DNA of 64,000 nucleotides from positions 1 through 64,000 of the forward strand of contig CAWUID010000002.1 of NCBI GenBank assembly GCA_963922315.1, read 5' to 3'. This document shows, in pieces, positions 25,085 through 33,239 of this stretch. Under the pieces are notes generated by a model. That model did not search any database, was not told the origin of the DNA, and worked only from the letters and a program-made list of their open reading frames with translations. The translations under genes were made by a program, and so were the position numbers. The DNA comes from JAHDBG01 sp963922315 (GTDB lineage Bacteria; Pseudomonadota; Gammaproteobacteria; Chromatiales; Chromatiaceae). Position 1 is the first letter of the stretch; each line of letters opens with the position of its first letter.

Positions 25085-26338
25085 GTGCAGGATAGTTTTG
25101 TGAAAAATGCGTTTTATGCCCAATCTGGTGGTGTAACTTCTGTTATTAATGCATCAGCGTGTGGTGTGATACAGACTTGTCGGAATCATCGGGATAAAAT
25201 CGGGCATGTTTATGCTGGTCGGCATGGTGTTACCGGGGCATTAACTGAAGATATTTATGATACTGATCAGGAAACAGATGCGACTATTGCTGGATTGAAA
25301 CAGACACCAGCGGGGGCTTTTGGATCATGTCGTTATAAATTACGCGAAGAACGTGAGTATCAGAGACTACTTGACGTTTTTCAGGCACATAATATCGGTT
25401 ACTTTTTCTATAACGGTGGTGGTGATTCCGCGGATACCAGCTATAAGATAACCCAGTTAGCCGATAATATGAATTATCCTCTGCAGGTGGTTCATATTCC
25501 AAAGACTGTCGATAACGATTTACCATTAACTGACAATTGCCCGGGTTTTGGCTCAGTGGCTAAGTATATTGCAGTTTCTACACTCGAAGCATCTTTTGAT
25601 GTACGTTCTGGTGCGACGACTTCAACCAAGGTATTCATTCTGGAAGTGATGGGGCGTCATGCGGGCTGGATAGCGGCGGCTGGTGGGCTGGCAACTGATT
25701 ATGACATTCCGGTTGTGATTCTGTTTCCGGAGATTCCTTTTGACCAGGATAAGTTTCTTACCCGGGTCAGGGAACAGGTAGACCGTTATAGCTACTGTTC
25801 TGTTGTAGTATCAGAAGGTTGTCGGGGTACTGATGGGCGTTTTCTTGCCGATCAGGGTACTCGGGATGTGTTCGGACATGCTCAGTTAGGTGGCGCTGCA
25901 CCTGTCGTAGCGCAATTGGTCAAAAACCAGTTGGGCTATAAGTATCACTGGGCATTAGCAGATTATTTACAAAGATCGGCCCGACACCTGGCTTCAGCCA
26001 CGGATGTAGAGCAGGCTTATGCCTTGGGAAAATCAGCGGTTGAACTGGCCTTAGTGGGTAAGCGTGGCGTGATGCCAACCATTGTGCGTGAATCTTCGCA
26101 ACCCTACCGTTGGCATCTGGGTAAGGCGAATCTGTCTGATGTTGCGAACCAGGAAAAAATGATGCCGACTGAATTTATTTCGGCAGATGGATTTGGGATT
26201 ACTCAGGCCTGTAAAGATTATTTATATCCGTTAATTCAGGGGGAGGCCTACCCTATCTATACACGATCCGGTTTACCAGACTATGTGACATTAAAAAATA
26301 TCCAGTTACCAAAGAAACTGCCTGCTTTCACTATATAA
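25085..26338 (+). CDS. pfp: Pyrophosphate-type 6-phosphofructokinase
   Basis: A 417-aa protein of the PfkA superfamily: AQSGGVTSVINASACGV, YNGGGDSADTSYKI, HIPKTVDNDLPLTDNCPGFGS and EVMGRHAGWIAAAGG. The PKTVDND motif and the GGGDS version of the GGDDS loop fit the PPi-dependent or Plantomycete/methylotroph-like long clade more than the ATP-dependent E. coli enzyme. GTG 25085 is the longest start, but GTG 25100 has AGGA at the right distance and is the likelier one. Only 8-23 bp separate it from the divergent pncC. Confidence 0.88.
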   Translation: MQDSFVKNAFYAQSGGVTSVINASACGVIQTCRNHRDKIGHVYAGRHGVTGALTEDIYDTDQETDATIAGLKQTPAGAFGSCRYKLREEREYQRLLDVFQAHNIGYFFYNGGGDSADTSYKITQLADNMNYPLQVVHIPKTVDNDLPLTDNCPGFGSVAKYIAVSTLEASFDVRSGATTSTKVFILEVMGRHAGWIAAAGGLATDYDIPVVILFPEIPFDQDKFLTRVREQVDRYSYCSVVVSEGCRGTDGRFLADQGTRDVFGHAQLGGAAPVVAQLVKNQLGYKYHWALADYLQRSARHLASATDVEQAYALGKSAVELALVGKRGVMPTIVRESSQPYRWHLGKANLSDVANQEKMMPTEFISADGFGITQACKDYLYPLIQGEAYPIYTRSGLPDYVTLKNIQLPKKLPAFTI

Positions 26339-26624
26339 AATCTAGCAGCAAAATCTTATTTGCAGTAAGCTCGAGGTGTTACAGATTGCTCGATTGATCA
26401 GTATACGGAGTCATGGCATCTGGTTAATATATGTGTTCATATTGTTTTTTAGTTGGTAATCTGGCGGTCAGAGCTGATACCTGGTCGCTCAGCTCTTGTG
26501 AAAAACCGATTGGCTTGCCTTTACTGAGTATCAAATTAGGCGATCCACAACGTTATCGGATACGAGAATACCAATAATGCTGACCAATTAGCAGAAATTC
26601 TGAAAAAAACCGTGATAAAAAACT
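26339..26624. other. Intergenic region with possible decayed coding remnant
   Basis: No intact gene. From about 26460 the + strand can be read as NLAVRADTWSL ... KLGDPQRYRIREYQ and, after a frame change, NADQLAEILKKTV running into 26645. This vaguely resembles a LysM-type segment and may be a frameshifted remnant. It presumably also holds the promoter of the downstream 216-aa gene. Confidence 0.25.
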
Positions 26625-27275
26625 ATGACCAACAATTGGCGCAGTAAGTTACCCACATTTACTACTATCCGTGACAGTCTGTCGGTTATCGCCTTGCTGA
26701 TCGGTGCCGCCTGGGCAGGCTGGACCTTTTTTGCTACCGATAAAATCAGACAGGCCGAGCTCCAGCTCCATCAACTGGAGCAACAAGAATCACCAATGAT
26801 CAATGTGCAAATAAAAGCCAGACATTGGTCGACTAAACAGGATGGCGATACAATCCGGATTGAGGTCATTTTGGTGAATAAGGGTAAGTTTGAAGAACAA
26901 CTTAACGTGACAGATAATTCTCTCCGGGTTTATCCGGTTCAGTTTAACTCTGGTAATCTGATATATGGCACGCCACTCAAGTCACCATCCCTTCTCGGCT
27001 CGGAAGACACTACTGATTTTGAGCCACCCCTCATCGGTTTGTGGGATGCTACTCAGAAAGACACCAATGATTTTGAGCTATCTCCCATCGGCATCCTACC
27101 AGACGAACAACAGAACCTGATCTGGCTGTATAAGGTACCTGAACCGCATCTGTACTATGTCGAATTCAGGGCACAGCTGTATCAAAAAAGCAACATATCA
27201 TGGCGTAACCCGGATAATGAACAGGGCGCAATTGAGTGGTTTAATGGCACTTTTGTTGAAGTCCCACCTTCGTAG
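26625..27275 (+). CDS. Membrane-anchored protein of unknown function
   Basis: A 216-aa protein. One N-terminal transmembrane helix (SVIALLIGAAWAGWTFF, about residues 20-36) is followed by a short Gln/Leu-rich coiled-coil stretch (IRQAELQLHQLEQQE) and a predicted beta-rich extracytoplasmic domain (VQIKARHW, IRIEVILVNKGKFEEQLNV, LYYVEFRAQLYQ). No recognised family. It converges on the iron permease gene with a 28-bp gap. A single-copy envelope protein is all that can be inferred. Confidence 0.6.
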   Translation: MTNNWRSKLPTFTTIRDSLSVIALLIGAAWAGWTFFATDKIRQAELQLHQLEQQESPMINVQIKARHWSTKQDGDTIRIEVILVNKGKFEEQLNVTDNSLRVYPVQFNSGNLIYGTPLKSPSLLGSEDTTDFEPPLIGLWDATQKDTNDFELSPIGILPDEQQNLIWLYKVPEPHLYYVEFRAQLYQKSNISWRNPDNEQGAIEWFNGTFVEVPPS

Positions 27276-27303
27276 CGCCAGACTGACACCATCAGACGGC
27301 GAA

Positions 27304-28908
27304 CTAGCGACGCCCAGACCGCTCCAGAATCAACACCGGCAATAAACCGGCACCAACCAGAATCAATGCCGGCAACGCAGCCCGCTCCCATTCCCCCTCT
27401 GAGGTGAATTCATACAGCCGGACTGCCAGGGTATCCCAGCCGAACGGGCGCAACAACAGCGTCGCTGGCATTTCTTTCATCACGTCCACCATCACCAACA
27501 ACGCCGCAGTCAGCAAGCCGGGACGTAACATCGGCAGATACAGACGTTGCATCAGCATACCGGTCTGCACCCCGAGGGTACGTGCTGCTTCCGGCAGACT
27601 CGGCTGCAATCGTTGCAGCGCCGCATCCACTGGCCCGTATGCAACCGCCAGAAAACGGATGAAATACGCGATACACAATGCCGTCAGAGTACCGGTCAGT
27701 AACAGGGTTGGATCGGTGCCGGTAAACCATTGCACCAGATCAGCGATGCGCTGATCCAGCCAGGTCAGGCTGAGCATCACGCCGACTGCAAGCACAGAAC
27801 CGGGTAGTGCATAGCCCAGCGTACTGAGGCGGATGCTGAGACGAGTGCCAGGCCCGACCCGATAGCTGCGGGCAAAAGCCAGTACCAGGGCACCCCCCAC
27901 CGTCAGTCCAGCAGCTAGTGCACCCAACATCAGGGTCTGCCCGGTCAGTACCAGATAATCTGCGGACAGATCAGCCTGTGTCATCCATACCCAGCTGACT
28001 AATTGTGCAACCGGCAATACAAACGCTAAGATGAAAATGCCCCAGGTATAGCATGTAGCAAGCCAACTAACCAGACCATGTAACTGGATTCGTCCCTGTG
28101 TTGCCTTAGCTGACTGGGTCACACGAGCGCGGCCCCGACTGTATTGTTCCAGCCATAACATCAACAGCACCAATAGCAACAACAATGAAGCAAGCTGCGC
28201 TGCACTGTACAGATCGAAAAAGCCAAACCAGGTCTTGTAGATTGCAGTTGTGAAGGTGTCAAAATTGAACACTGAGACAGCACCAAAGTCTGCCAGTGCT
28301 TCCATCAATGCCAGACTGAGACCTGCAACCATTGCAGGCCGCGCTAGCGGCAAAGACACCCGCCAGAAGCTGGCCCAGGTACCCAACCCGAGACTGCGGG
28401 CGGCATCAAAAGTACTGCGCCCCTGCGCCATAAACGCCGTCCGTGCCAGCATGTACACATACGGGTACAGCACCAGACTCATCACCAGCACCACCCCGAA
28501 CGGATGACGTGCTTCAAACGACCAGTGTCCGGGCAATCCGAACAACGTTCGTATGCCGTGCTGCACCGGGCCGGAAAAATCAAACAGTCCCAGAAACACA
28601 AACGCCAGCACATAGGCTGGCAGGGCAAACGGCAGCATCAGTCCCCAGGCAAGCCAGCGCCGCCCGGGAAAATCACACAAACTGGTCAGCCAGGCGAGAG
28701 AAATCCCAAGCAGACTGACTCCGATACCGACACCACCGATCAGCACAGCTGTGTTGCGCAGCAGGATCGGTAACAGCGTCTGCTGCAGATGTATCCAGAT
28801 ATCCGGATTCAGCTGTGTCCAGCTGAATCCGATCACCCCCAAGGGCACCAGCACCAGGCTGGTAGTAAACCAACTGGCCCAACGCCAGAACCGATCCACC
28901 TGCAACAT
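27304..28908 (-). CDS. fbpB: Iron(III) ABC transporter permease (FbpB/SfuB type)
   Basis: A 534-aa duplicated permease with about twelve transmembrane segments. Each half carries an EAA-type loop: LMEALADFGAVSVFNF at about residues 207-222 and the matching RTLGVQTGMLMQRLYLPML in the second half. RSLGLGTWASFWRVSLPLARPA is the typical permease-ATPase contact. It imports Fe(III) delivered by the periplasmic protein encoded upstream; the ATPase gene is not present here. A miniature repeat lies between the two genes and ends 6 bp before this start codon. Confidence 0.92.
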   Translation of the reverse strand: MLQVDRFWRWASWFTTSLVLVPLGVIGFSWTQLNPDIWIHLQQTLLPILLRNTAVLIGGVGIGVSLLGISLAWLTSLCDFPGRRWLAWGLMLPFALPAYVLAFVFLGLFDFSGPVQHGIRTLFGLPGHWSFEARHPFGVVLVMSLVLYPYVYMLARTAFMAQGRSTFDAARSLGLGTWASFWRVSLPLARPAMVAGLSLALMEALADFGAVSVFNFDTFTTAIYKTWFGFFDLYSAAQLASLLLLLVLLMLWLEQYSRGRARVTQSAKATQGRIQLHGLVSWLATCYTWGIFILAFVLPVAQLVSWVWMTQADLSADYLVLTGQTLMLGALAAGLTVGGALVLAFARSYRVGPGTRLSIRLSTLGYALPGSVLAVGVMLSLTWLDQRIADLVQWFTGTDPTLLLTGTLTALCIAYFIRFLAVAYGPVDAALQRLQPSLPEAARTLGVQTGMLMQRLYLPMLRPGLLTAALLVMVDVMKEMPATLLLRPFGWDTLAVRLYEFTSEGEWERAALPALILVGAGLLPVLILERSGRR

Positions 28909-28914
28909 ATCAAA

Positions 28915-29032
28915 GCATCTCTAAAAACGTCGTGAGCGAAGCAAAGACGAGGCTAAAAAGCGCAGCATATAAAGTATACATGAGTACTTTTTAACGAAGT
29001 CTTTGCAAGCGCAGCAATTTTCAGGAGTGCCC
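28915..29032 (-). repeat. Miniature inverted-repeat element, family C, copy 1
   Basis: A 118-bp element in the gap between the iron-binding-protein gene and the permease gene. Its ends, TCTAAAAACGTCGTGAGCGA on the left and the complement of CTCCTGAAAATTGCTGCGCT on the right, form imperfect terminal inverted repeats. The second copy at 54444-54521 shares both ends (CTCTGAAAACGTCACGAGCG, AAGTCTTTGCAAGCAC) but lacks about 45 bp of the middle, where copy 1 has its own palindrome (TAAAAAG ... CTTTTTA). It supplies the permease's immediate 5' context, including a weak AGAGA SD. Confidence 0.8.
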
Positions 29033-29037
29033 ATCGG

Positions 29038-30057
29038 TTAACGGTATCCGGTGCGATCCATCAACCGGACTGCCCGCGCCTGAAAGCGACCGGCCTGACG
29101 CAGATTGATCGGTTCCTCGCTGAACTCACCCCAGGCCTGTACCTGGTCAGCAGCCGATACTTGCGGATTTACCGGGTATTCCAGATTCAGTGCCGCAAAC
29201 TCACCCTGAGCTTCCTCCGAAGCCAACCATTCCAGCAAGCGCAGCGCAGCTTCAGGGTGTTTCGCATGGAGGGTGACACCACCACCAGAAACATTCACGT
29301 GTACCCCACCACTTTCTGCAGTGGGCCAGGCCAGTGCCACCGGTAAGTCGGATTGTTTACGTTGCAGACGACCAAAGTAATAAGTGTTTACAATCGCGAC
29401 ATCACATTGTCCGGCAGCAACTGCCTGAATCGTTTTGGTATCGTTGGAAAAGGGTGCAGCCGCCAAATTCGCTACCCAGCCGCGCACAATCTGTTCCGTT
29501 TGTATTTCACCGAGACGGGCAATCATCATCGCGACTAATGACTGGTTATACACTTTTTTCGAAGTACGCAGACAAAGCCGACCACGCCACTTGGGCTGCG
29601 CCAGATCAGCATACGTGCTGATCTCCGATGGGTTGACCCGATCTGTGTTGTAAATGATCGTACGTGCCCGTTTAGACAGGCCGTACCAATGTCCATCCGG
29701 GTCGCGTAAAGGCATCGGCACCTGCCGGTTCAGTGGTTCTGAGTCAACCGCAGCCAGAACACCTTTTTCAGCCGCTTGCCACAGATTACCGGCATCCACC
29801 GTCAGTAACAGATCAGCCGGCGTCCGTTTGCCCTCAGCCAGCAAACGTTGTACCAAAGGCCCGGCCTTATCAGTCAGCAGACTGATCTTCACACCGGTTT
29901 GCTGAGTGTAACGATCAAACAAAGGCTGTATCAGATGCGCTTTGCGAGCAGAATACACCACCACTTCTTCCGCTGCTGCTACAACAGCAGGTATCGCAAT
30001 AAAACTACTGAGGGTTAGTGTTATACAGCCCTGCACCAGCTGTTTGAAATAAAGCAT
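29038..30057 (-). CDS. fbpA: Iron(III) ABC transporter substrate-binding protein
   Basis: A 339-aa precursor with a signal peptide ending near FIAIPAVVAAAEE, then VVVYSARKAHLIQPLFDRY, the usual start of the mature FutA/FbpA fold. LLAEGKRTPADLLLTVDAGNLW, CDVAIVNTYYFGRLQ (metal-binding tyrosines) and HVNVSGGGV are family segments. It captures periplasmic Fe(III). A Fur box precedes it, and the permease gene follows after the family C element. Confidence 0.93.
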   Translation of the reverse strand: MLYFKQLVQGCITLTLSSFIAIPAVVAAAEEVVVYSARKAHLIQPLFDRYTQQTGVKISLLTDKAGPLVQRLLAEGKRTPADLLLTVDAGNLWQAAEKGVLAAVDSEPLNRQVPMPLRDPDGHWYGLSKRARTIIYNTDRVNPSEISTYADLAQPKWRGRLCLRTSKKVYNQSLVAMMIARLGEIQTEQIVRGWVANLAAAPFSNDTKTIQAVAAGQCDVAIVNTYYFGRLQRKQSDLPVALAWPTAESGGVHVNVSGGGVTLHAKHPEAALRLLEWLASEEAQGEFAALNLEYPVNPQVSAADQVQAWGEFSEEPINLRQAGRFQARAVRLMDRTGYR

Positions 30058-30077
30058 AAAACAAATCCTGAAAATGC

Positions 30078-30095
30078 AAATGAGAATGATTCTTA
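30078..30095. promoter_or_regulatory. Fur box
   Basis: AAATGAGAATGATTCTTA matches the core of the Fur operator (TGAGAATGATTCTTA is a near-perfect palindrome). It lies about 20-40 bp upstream of the fbpA start, on the divergent side of the hvfA-like operon, so it should repress fbpA under iron sufficiency and might affect the other direction as well. Confidence 0.8.
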
Positions 30096-30267
30096 ATTAT
30101 ATTCTGAAAAACATCCGGAATGAAACAACTAATCTGGCTTATTCTCTGAATGTCAGCATCTGGTAAAACTTTTAAAGGATTGGTCTGTCCGAAACATACT
30201 GGAAAACTGAATGGCGGTTATTATCCGCAAAACATTATCATCCTTAAACATTGATCAGGAGACTATT

Positions 30268-30621
30268 ATGAACCCATCTGTAAAACCCGTTGCAATCGCT
30301 GTCGGCGCCGCTGTTGCAGGCTCTCTGATGTTGACCCAAACCGCATCTGCCGGCAGTAATCCGTTCAGCATGACTGAATTACAAAATGGTTACATGGTGT
30401 CTGTCTTCTCTTCCATGGGCGAAACTGAAAAGCACGGGGAAGGCAAATGTGGGGCCGGTAACTGCGGTGGTGATATGAAAGGTAGTGAAGGCAAATGCGG
30501 TGCTGGTAAGTGCGGCGGTGACATGAAAGGTAGCGAAGGCAAATACGGTGCTGGCAGCTGTGGCGGCAATGCGAAGGGTGGCGAAGGCAAATGTGGCGCT
30601 GGTAAGTGCGGCGCTAGCTGA
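30268..30621 (+). CDS. hvfA: HvfA-like precursor peptide with EGKCG repeats
   Basis: A 117-aa precursor from ATG 30268, preceded by CAGGAG. A signal peptide (residues 1-28, cleavage after TASA) is followed by a linker and four 16-residue repeats of the type EGKCGAGxCGGDMKGS. The first Cys of each repeat is C61, C77, (Y93) and C109; the second is C66, C82, C98 and C114. The third repeat has EGKYG, a single-base change TGC to TAC at 30544-30546. EGKCG repeats are the substrate motif of the Haemophilus HvfA (oxazolin) family, in which Cys is converted to copper-binding groups by the DUF692 and DUF2063 partners. Those two genes follow directly. The product is exported. Confidence 0.88.
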   Translation: MNPSVKPVAIAVGAAVAGSLMLTQTASAGSNPFSMTELQNGYMVSVFSSMGETEKHGEGKCGAGNCGGDMKGSEGKCGAGKCGGDMKGSEGKYGAGSCGGNAKGGEGKCGAGKCGAS

Positions 30622-30628
30622 TTCAGAT

Positions 30629-30659
30629 GCCTCGCTCTTGTCACTGGCAGGGGCGAGGC
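30629..30659 (+). promoter_or_regulatory. Intercistronic hairpin after the precursor gene
   Basis: GCCTCGC (30629-30635) pairs with GCGAGGC (30653-30659). It starts 8 bp after the precursor stop and has no U-tract, so it is more likely an mRNA-stabilising or attenuating stem that lets the peptide be made in excess of its enzymes than a full terminator. Confidence 0.5.
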
Positions 30660-30690
30660 GATTCATTGCTGATAACTGACAGGAATCCGC

Positions 30691-31533
30691 ATGTCTTACC
30701 AGGTACAGGGGGCTGGGCTGGGACTAAAGCAAGAGCTGATTGCACCACTGCTGTCACAACAGCCGTCACAGATCAGATTTGTTGAAGTTGCACCAGAAAA
30801 CTGGATCCACGTAGGGGGTGCCAGAGGTAAATCACTGGATGCAGTGACTGAACGCTACCCTTTGGTATGTCACGGTCTGTCTCTGAACATTGGTGGTCCG
30901 GCACCACTCGATTGGGATTTACTACGCGATATCAAGCGATTCCTGCAAGAGCGAAAGGTGCTGGTGTACACCGAGCACCTTTCTTATTGTGGTGACAGCG
31001 GCCAACTCTACGATCTGATGCCGATTCCGTTTACCGAAGATGCCGTGCATTACGTGGCTGATCGTATCCGGCAGGTACAAGATTATCTCGGTCGGCAGAT
31101 TGGCATGGAAAATGTCTCAACTTATGCACAGTTGCCAGGAGAACTAAGTGAGATCGAGTTCCTGAATGCGGTCTTAACCGAGGCTGACTGCGGCTACCAT
31201 CTGGATATTAACAACATTTTCGTAAATGCATCTAACCACAGGTTTGATGCACTGGATTATTTACATCAGATACCTGCCGACCGTCTGTTATATGCCCATA
31301 TTGCCGGGCATAACCAGCAGACAGACGGGCTGCGAATTGACACACATGGTGAGGATATACTGCCCGATGTCTGGGATTTACTCGAAGATGCTTATACCGA
31401 GTACGGCGTCTTTCCGACCTTACTGGAACGAGACTTTAACATCCCACCGTTAGAAACTCTGATGGACGAAGTCCGGCAGATTTGTCGGCTGCAACGACAC
31501 CATGCCACCACAGGCAATGCCCGTGCCGCCTGA
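30691..31533 (+). CDS. hvfB: DUF692 multinuclear non-haem iron oxidative enzyme (MNIO)
   Basis: A 280-aa TIM-barrel protein of the MbnB/HvfB/BufB family. Metal-ligand segments visible: HGLSLNIGG, YTEHLSYCGDSGQ, MENVSTY, CGYHLDINNIFVNASNH, HIAGH, DTHGEDI and LLERDFNIP. These enzymes use two or three iron ions and O2 to modify cysteines of a precursor peptide. Position between the Cys-rich precursor and the DUF2063 gene makes the substrate clear. The ATG is 69 bp after hvfA; the 3' end overlaps the next gene by 32 bp. Confidence 0.93.
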   Translation: MSYQVQGAGLGLKQELIAPLLSQQPSQIRFVEVAPENWIHVGGARGKSLDAVTERYPLVCHGLSLNIGGPAPLDWDLLRDIKRFLQERKVLVYTEHLSYCGDSGQLYDLMPIPFTEDAVHYVADRIRQVQDYLGRQIGMENVSTYAQLPGELSEIEFLNAVLTEADCGYHLDINNIFVNASNHRFDALDYLHQIPADRLLYAHIAGHNQQTDGLRIDTHGEDILPDVWDLLEDAYTEYGVFPTLLERDFNIPPLETLMDEVRQICRLQRHHATTGNARAA

Positions 31534-32293
31534 TCTGCCTACTTTTCAGCAACATCAACTGGCATTTACCGCACGGGTGCGTGATCCATCACAGACACCC
31601 TGCCCGGCTGATGTGCCAGAACGACGGATGCGGGTCTATGCCGAACTGTTATACAACGGCATGGAAAGCCACCTGGCAACCAACTTTCCGGTCTTGCGCC
31701 ACATTACACCTGACCCGCACTGGCACCAGCTGGTGCGGGATTTTTTTCAGCAGCACACCTGCCGTACTGGCTTGTTCACGCGCATTGGCCTGGAGTTTCT
31801 GGCCTATCTGGAACATGAACGGGACGCACAAGCAGACGACAGACCTTTTATGCTGGAACTGGCGCATTACGAATATGCAGAACTGGCCGTAGCGATCAGT
31901 GACGAACAGGTCACATCACACTACGACCCGAACAGCGACCTGCTCGCAGGTTGTCCGGTCGTCGCACCAACTGCCTGGAACTTAACCTATTGTTACCCGG
32001 TGCATCGCATCAGCCTGGATTATCTGCCAGACGAGCCTCCGGCACAGCCGACCCATCTGGTGGTGTATCGGGACCGCCTGGATCAGGTTCATTTCCTGGA
32101 GATTAACGCCGTTACCCAACACCTGTTAACCACACTGAAGGCTGAACCACAACTCACAGGTCAGGTCTTGCTGGAAAATATGGCTGCGCTGTTACAACCA
32201 CAGGATCCAGAGCCAATACGACAGGCAGGTGCCGCGTTACTGACTGACTTACACGAACGTAACATTCTGCTGGGCGCACGATTATCCAACTAA
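31502..32293 (+). CDS. hvfC: DUF2063 partner protein (HvfC-like)
   Basis: A 263-aa protein with the DUF2063 pattern: LPTFQQHQLAFTARVRDP, ERRMRVYAELLYNGMESHLATNFPVL and PFMLELAHYEYAELAVAIS. HvfC/MbnC-type partners bind the leader or core of the precursor and form a complex with the DUF692 enzyme. Start ATG 31502 lies inside hvfB (32-bp overlap), indicating tight translational coupling and equal stoichiometry. C-terminal half (NAVTQHLLTTLKAEP) resembles a winged-helix segment. Confidence 0.92.
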   Translation: MPPQAMPVPPDLPTFQQHQLAFTARVRDPSQTPCPADVPERRMRVYAELLYNGMESHLATNFPVLRHITPDPHWHQLVRDFFQQHTCRTGLFTRIGLEFLAYLEHERDAQADDRPFMLELAHYEYAELAVAISDEQVTSHYDPNSDLLAGCPVVAPTAWNLTYCYPVHRISLDYLPDEPPAQPTHLVVYRDRLDQVHFLEINAVTQHLLTTLKAEPQLTGQVLLENMAALLQPQDPEPIRQAGAALLTDLHERNILLGARLSN

Positions 32294-32315
32294 CACCTAT
32301 CATTAAGAAGAAAAC

Positions 32316-32885
32316 ATGCTTGAACTACTGAACCGACTCCAGAACATGCTGGATGTAACCCGCAACCTGGACTTTATTGCACCACTAGCCATCCGTTTGT
32401 ATCTGGTACCGGTATTCTGGATGGCCGGAACAAACAAACTGGCCAGTATGGACAGCACAATTGCCTGGTTCGGCAACCCGGATTGGGGACTAGGGCTGCC
32501 ATTTCCGGCACTGATGGCCTGGGCAGCTACATTGGCAGAAGCCGGTGGTGCCATTCTGCTATTGCTCGGTCTGGCGACCCGCTGGATTTCAATACCACTG
32601 TTCATTACCATGGTAGTTGCTGCGGTCACAGTACACTGGCAACACGGCTGGGCTGCCATAGCGGAAACATCAGCTTCTGCAGAACGTTTGGAACGTGCGA
32701 CTGCCATTTTGCAAGAGCATGGCAACTATGCCTGGCTGACCGAAACCGGCAACTTCGTGGTATTAAATAACGGCATTGAATTTGCCGTGACCTACGGCAT
32801 CATGGTGCTCGCATTATTTTTCATCGGCGGCGGACGTTATGTCAGCGCTGACTACTGGCTGGCCCGCCGCTTCCGCACTGGCTGA
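32316..32885 (+). CDS. DoxX-family membrane protein
   Basis: A 189-aa protein with four hydrophobic helices. Segments LAIRLYLVPVFWMAGTNKL, WAATLAEAGGAILLLLGLATRW and ISIPLFITMVVAAVTVHW match the DoxX family, often encoded with DUF692/DUF2063 operons. The insertion of a predicted periplasmic loop (EHGNYAWLTETGNFVVLNNG) before the last helix is also seen in those homologues. Last gene of the operon, 22 bp after hvfC. Role is unknown; membrane redox or product handling is a guess. Confidence 0.88.
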   Translation: MLELLNRLQNMLDVTRNLDFIAPLAIRLYLVPVFWMAGTNKLASMDSTIAWFGNPDWGLGLPFPALMAWAATLAEAGGAILLLLGLATRWISIPLFITMVVAAVTVHWQHGWAAIAETSASAERLERATAILQEHGNYAWLTETGNFVVLNNGIEFAVTYGIMVLALFFIGGGRYVSADYWLARRFRTG

Positions 32886-32902
32886 TCACCTGCCGGAACA
32901 TC

Positions 32903-33223
32903 ATGCTGTCGGTTCAGATCAGCACCCGGGATGCGCTGTATGCCGCCTATCTGGCCTTTGTGTCGGATGGCGGCATTTTTATTCCCGGCACCGGGGACTA
33001 CCGGTTAGGTACAATAATTTCATTACAGCTGCGATTGCCGGATACAGCCACATGGTTAAGTACATCCGCACAAGTCATCTGGATTACACCACCCACAGCC
33101 TCTGATCAGATTGCCGGTATTGGCGTACAATTCACCGGTCAGACTGCTGCCCGGATCAAACAACAGATTGAGCAGTGCCTGGCAGACCAGCTCCATTCAG
33201 ATCAGCCCACCCACACCCTGTAA
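32903..33223 (+). CDS. pilZ: PilZ-domain protein (type IV pilus PilZ)
   Basis: A 106-aa single-domain protein with YLAFVSDGGIFIPGTGDYRLGTIISLQL and AQVIWITPP...GIGVQF, as in the small PilZ linked to type IV pilus biogenesis. The classical c-di-GMP motif RxxxR is absent, as in canonical PilZ. It is followed 16 bp later by tatD; the usual upstream holB is missing, its place taken by the DoxX gene. Confidence 0.85.
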   Translation: MLSVQISTRDALYAAYLAFVSDGGIFIPGTGDYRLGTIISLQLRLPDTATWLSTSAQVIWITPPTASDQIAGIGVQFTGQTAARIKQQIEQCLADQLHSDQPTHTL

Positions 33224-33239
33224 AACACTTCTCGCCAGC

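Noticed and set aside
30379..30666. Two long minus-strand frames across the precursor gene
   Set aside because: They are antisense shadows of the repetitive EGKCG coding sequence, of low complexity and without start signals.
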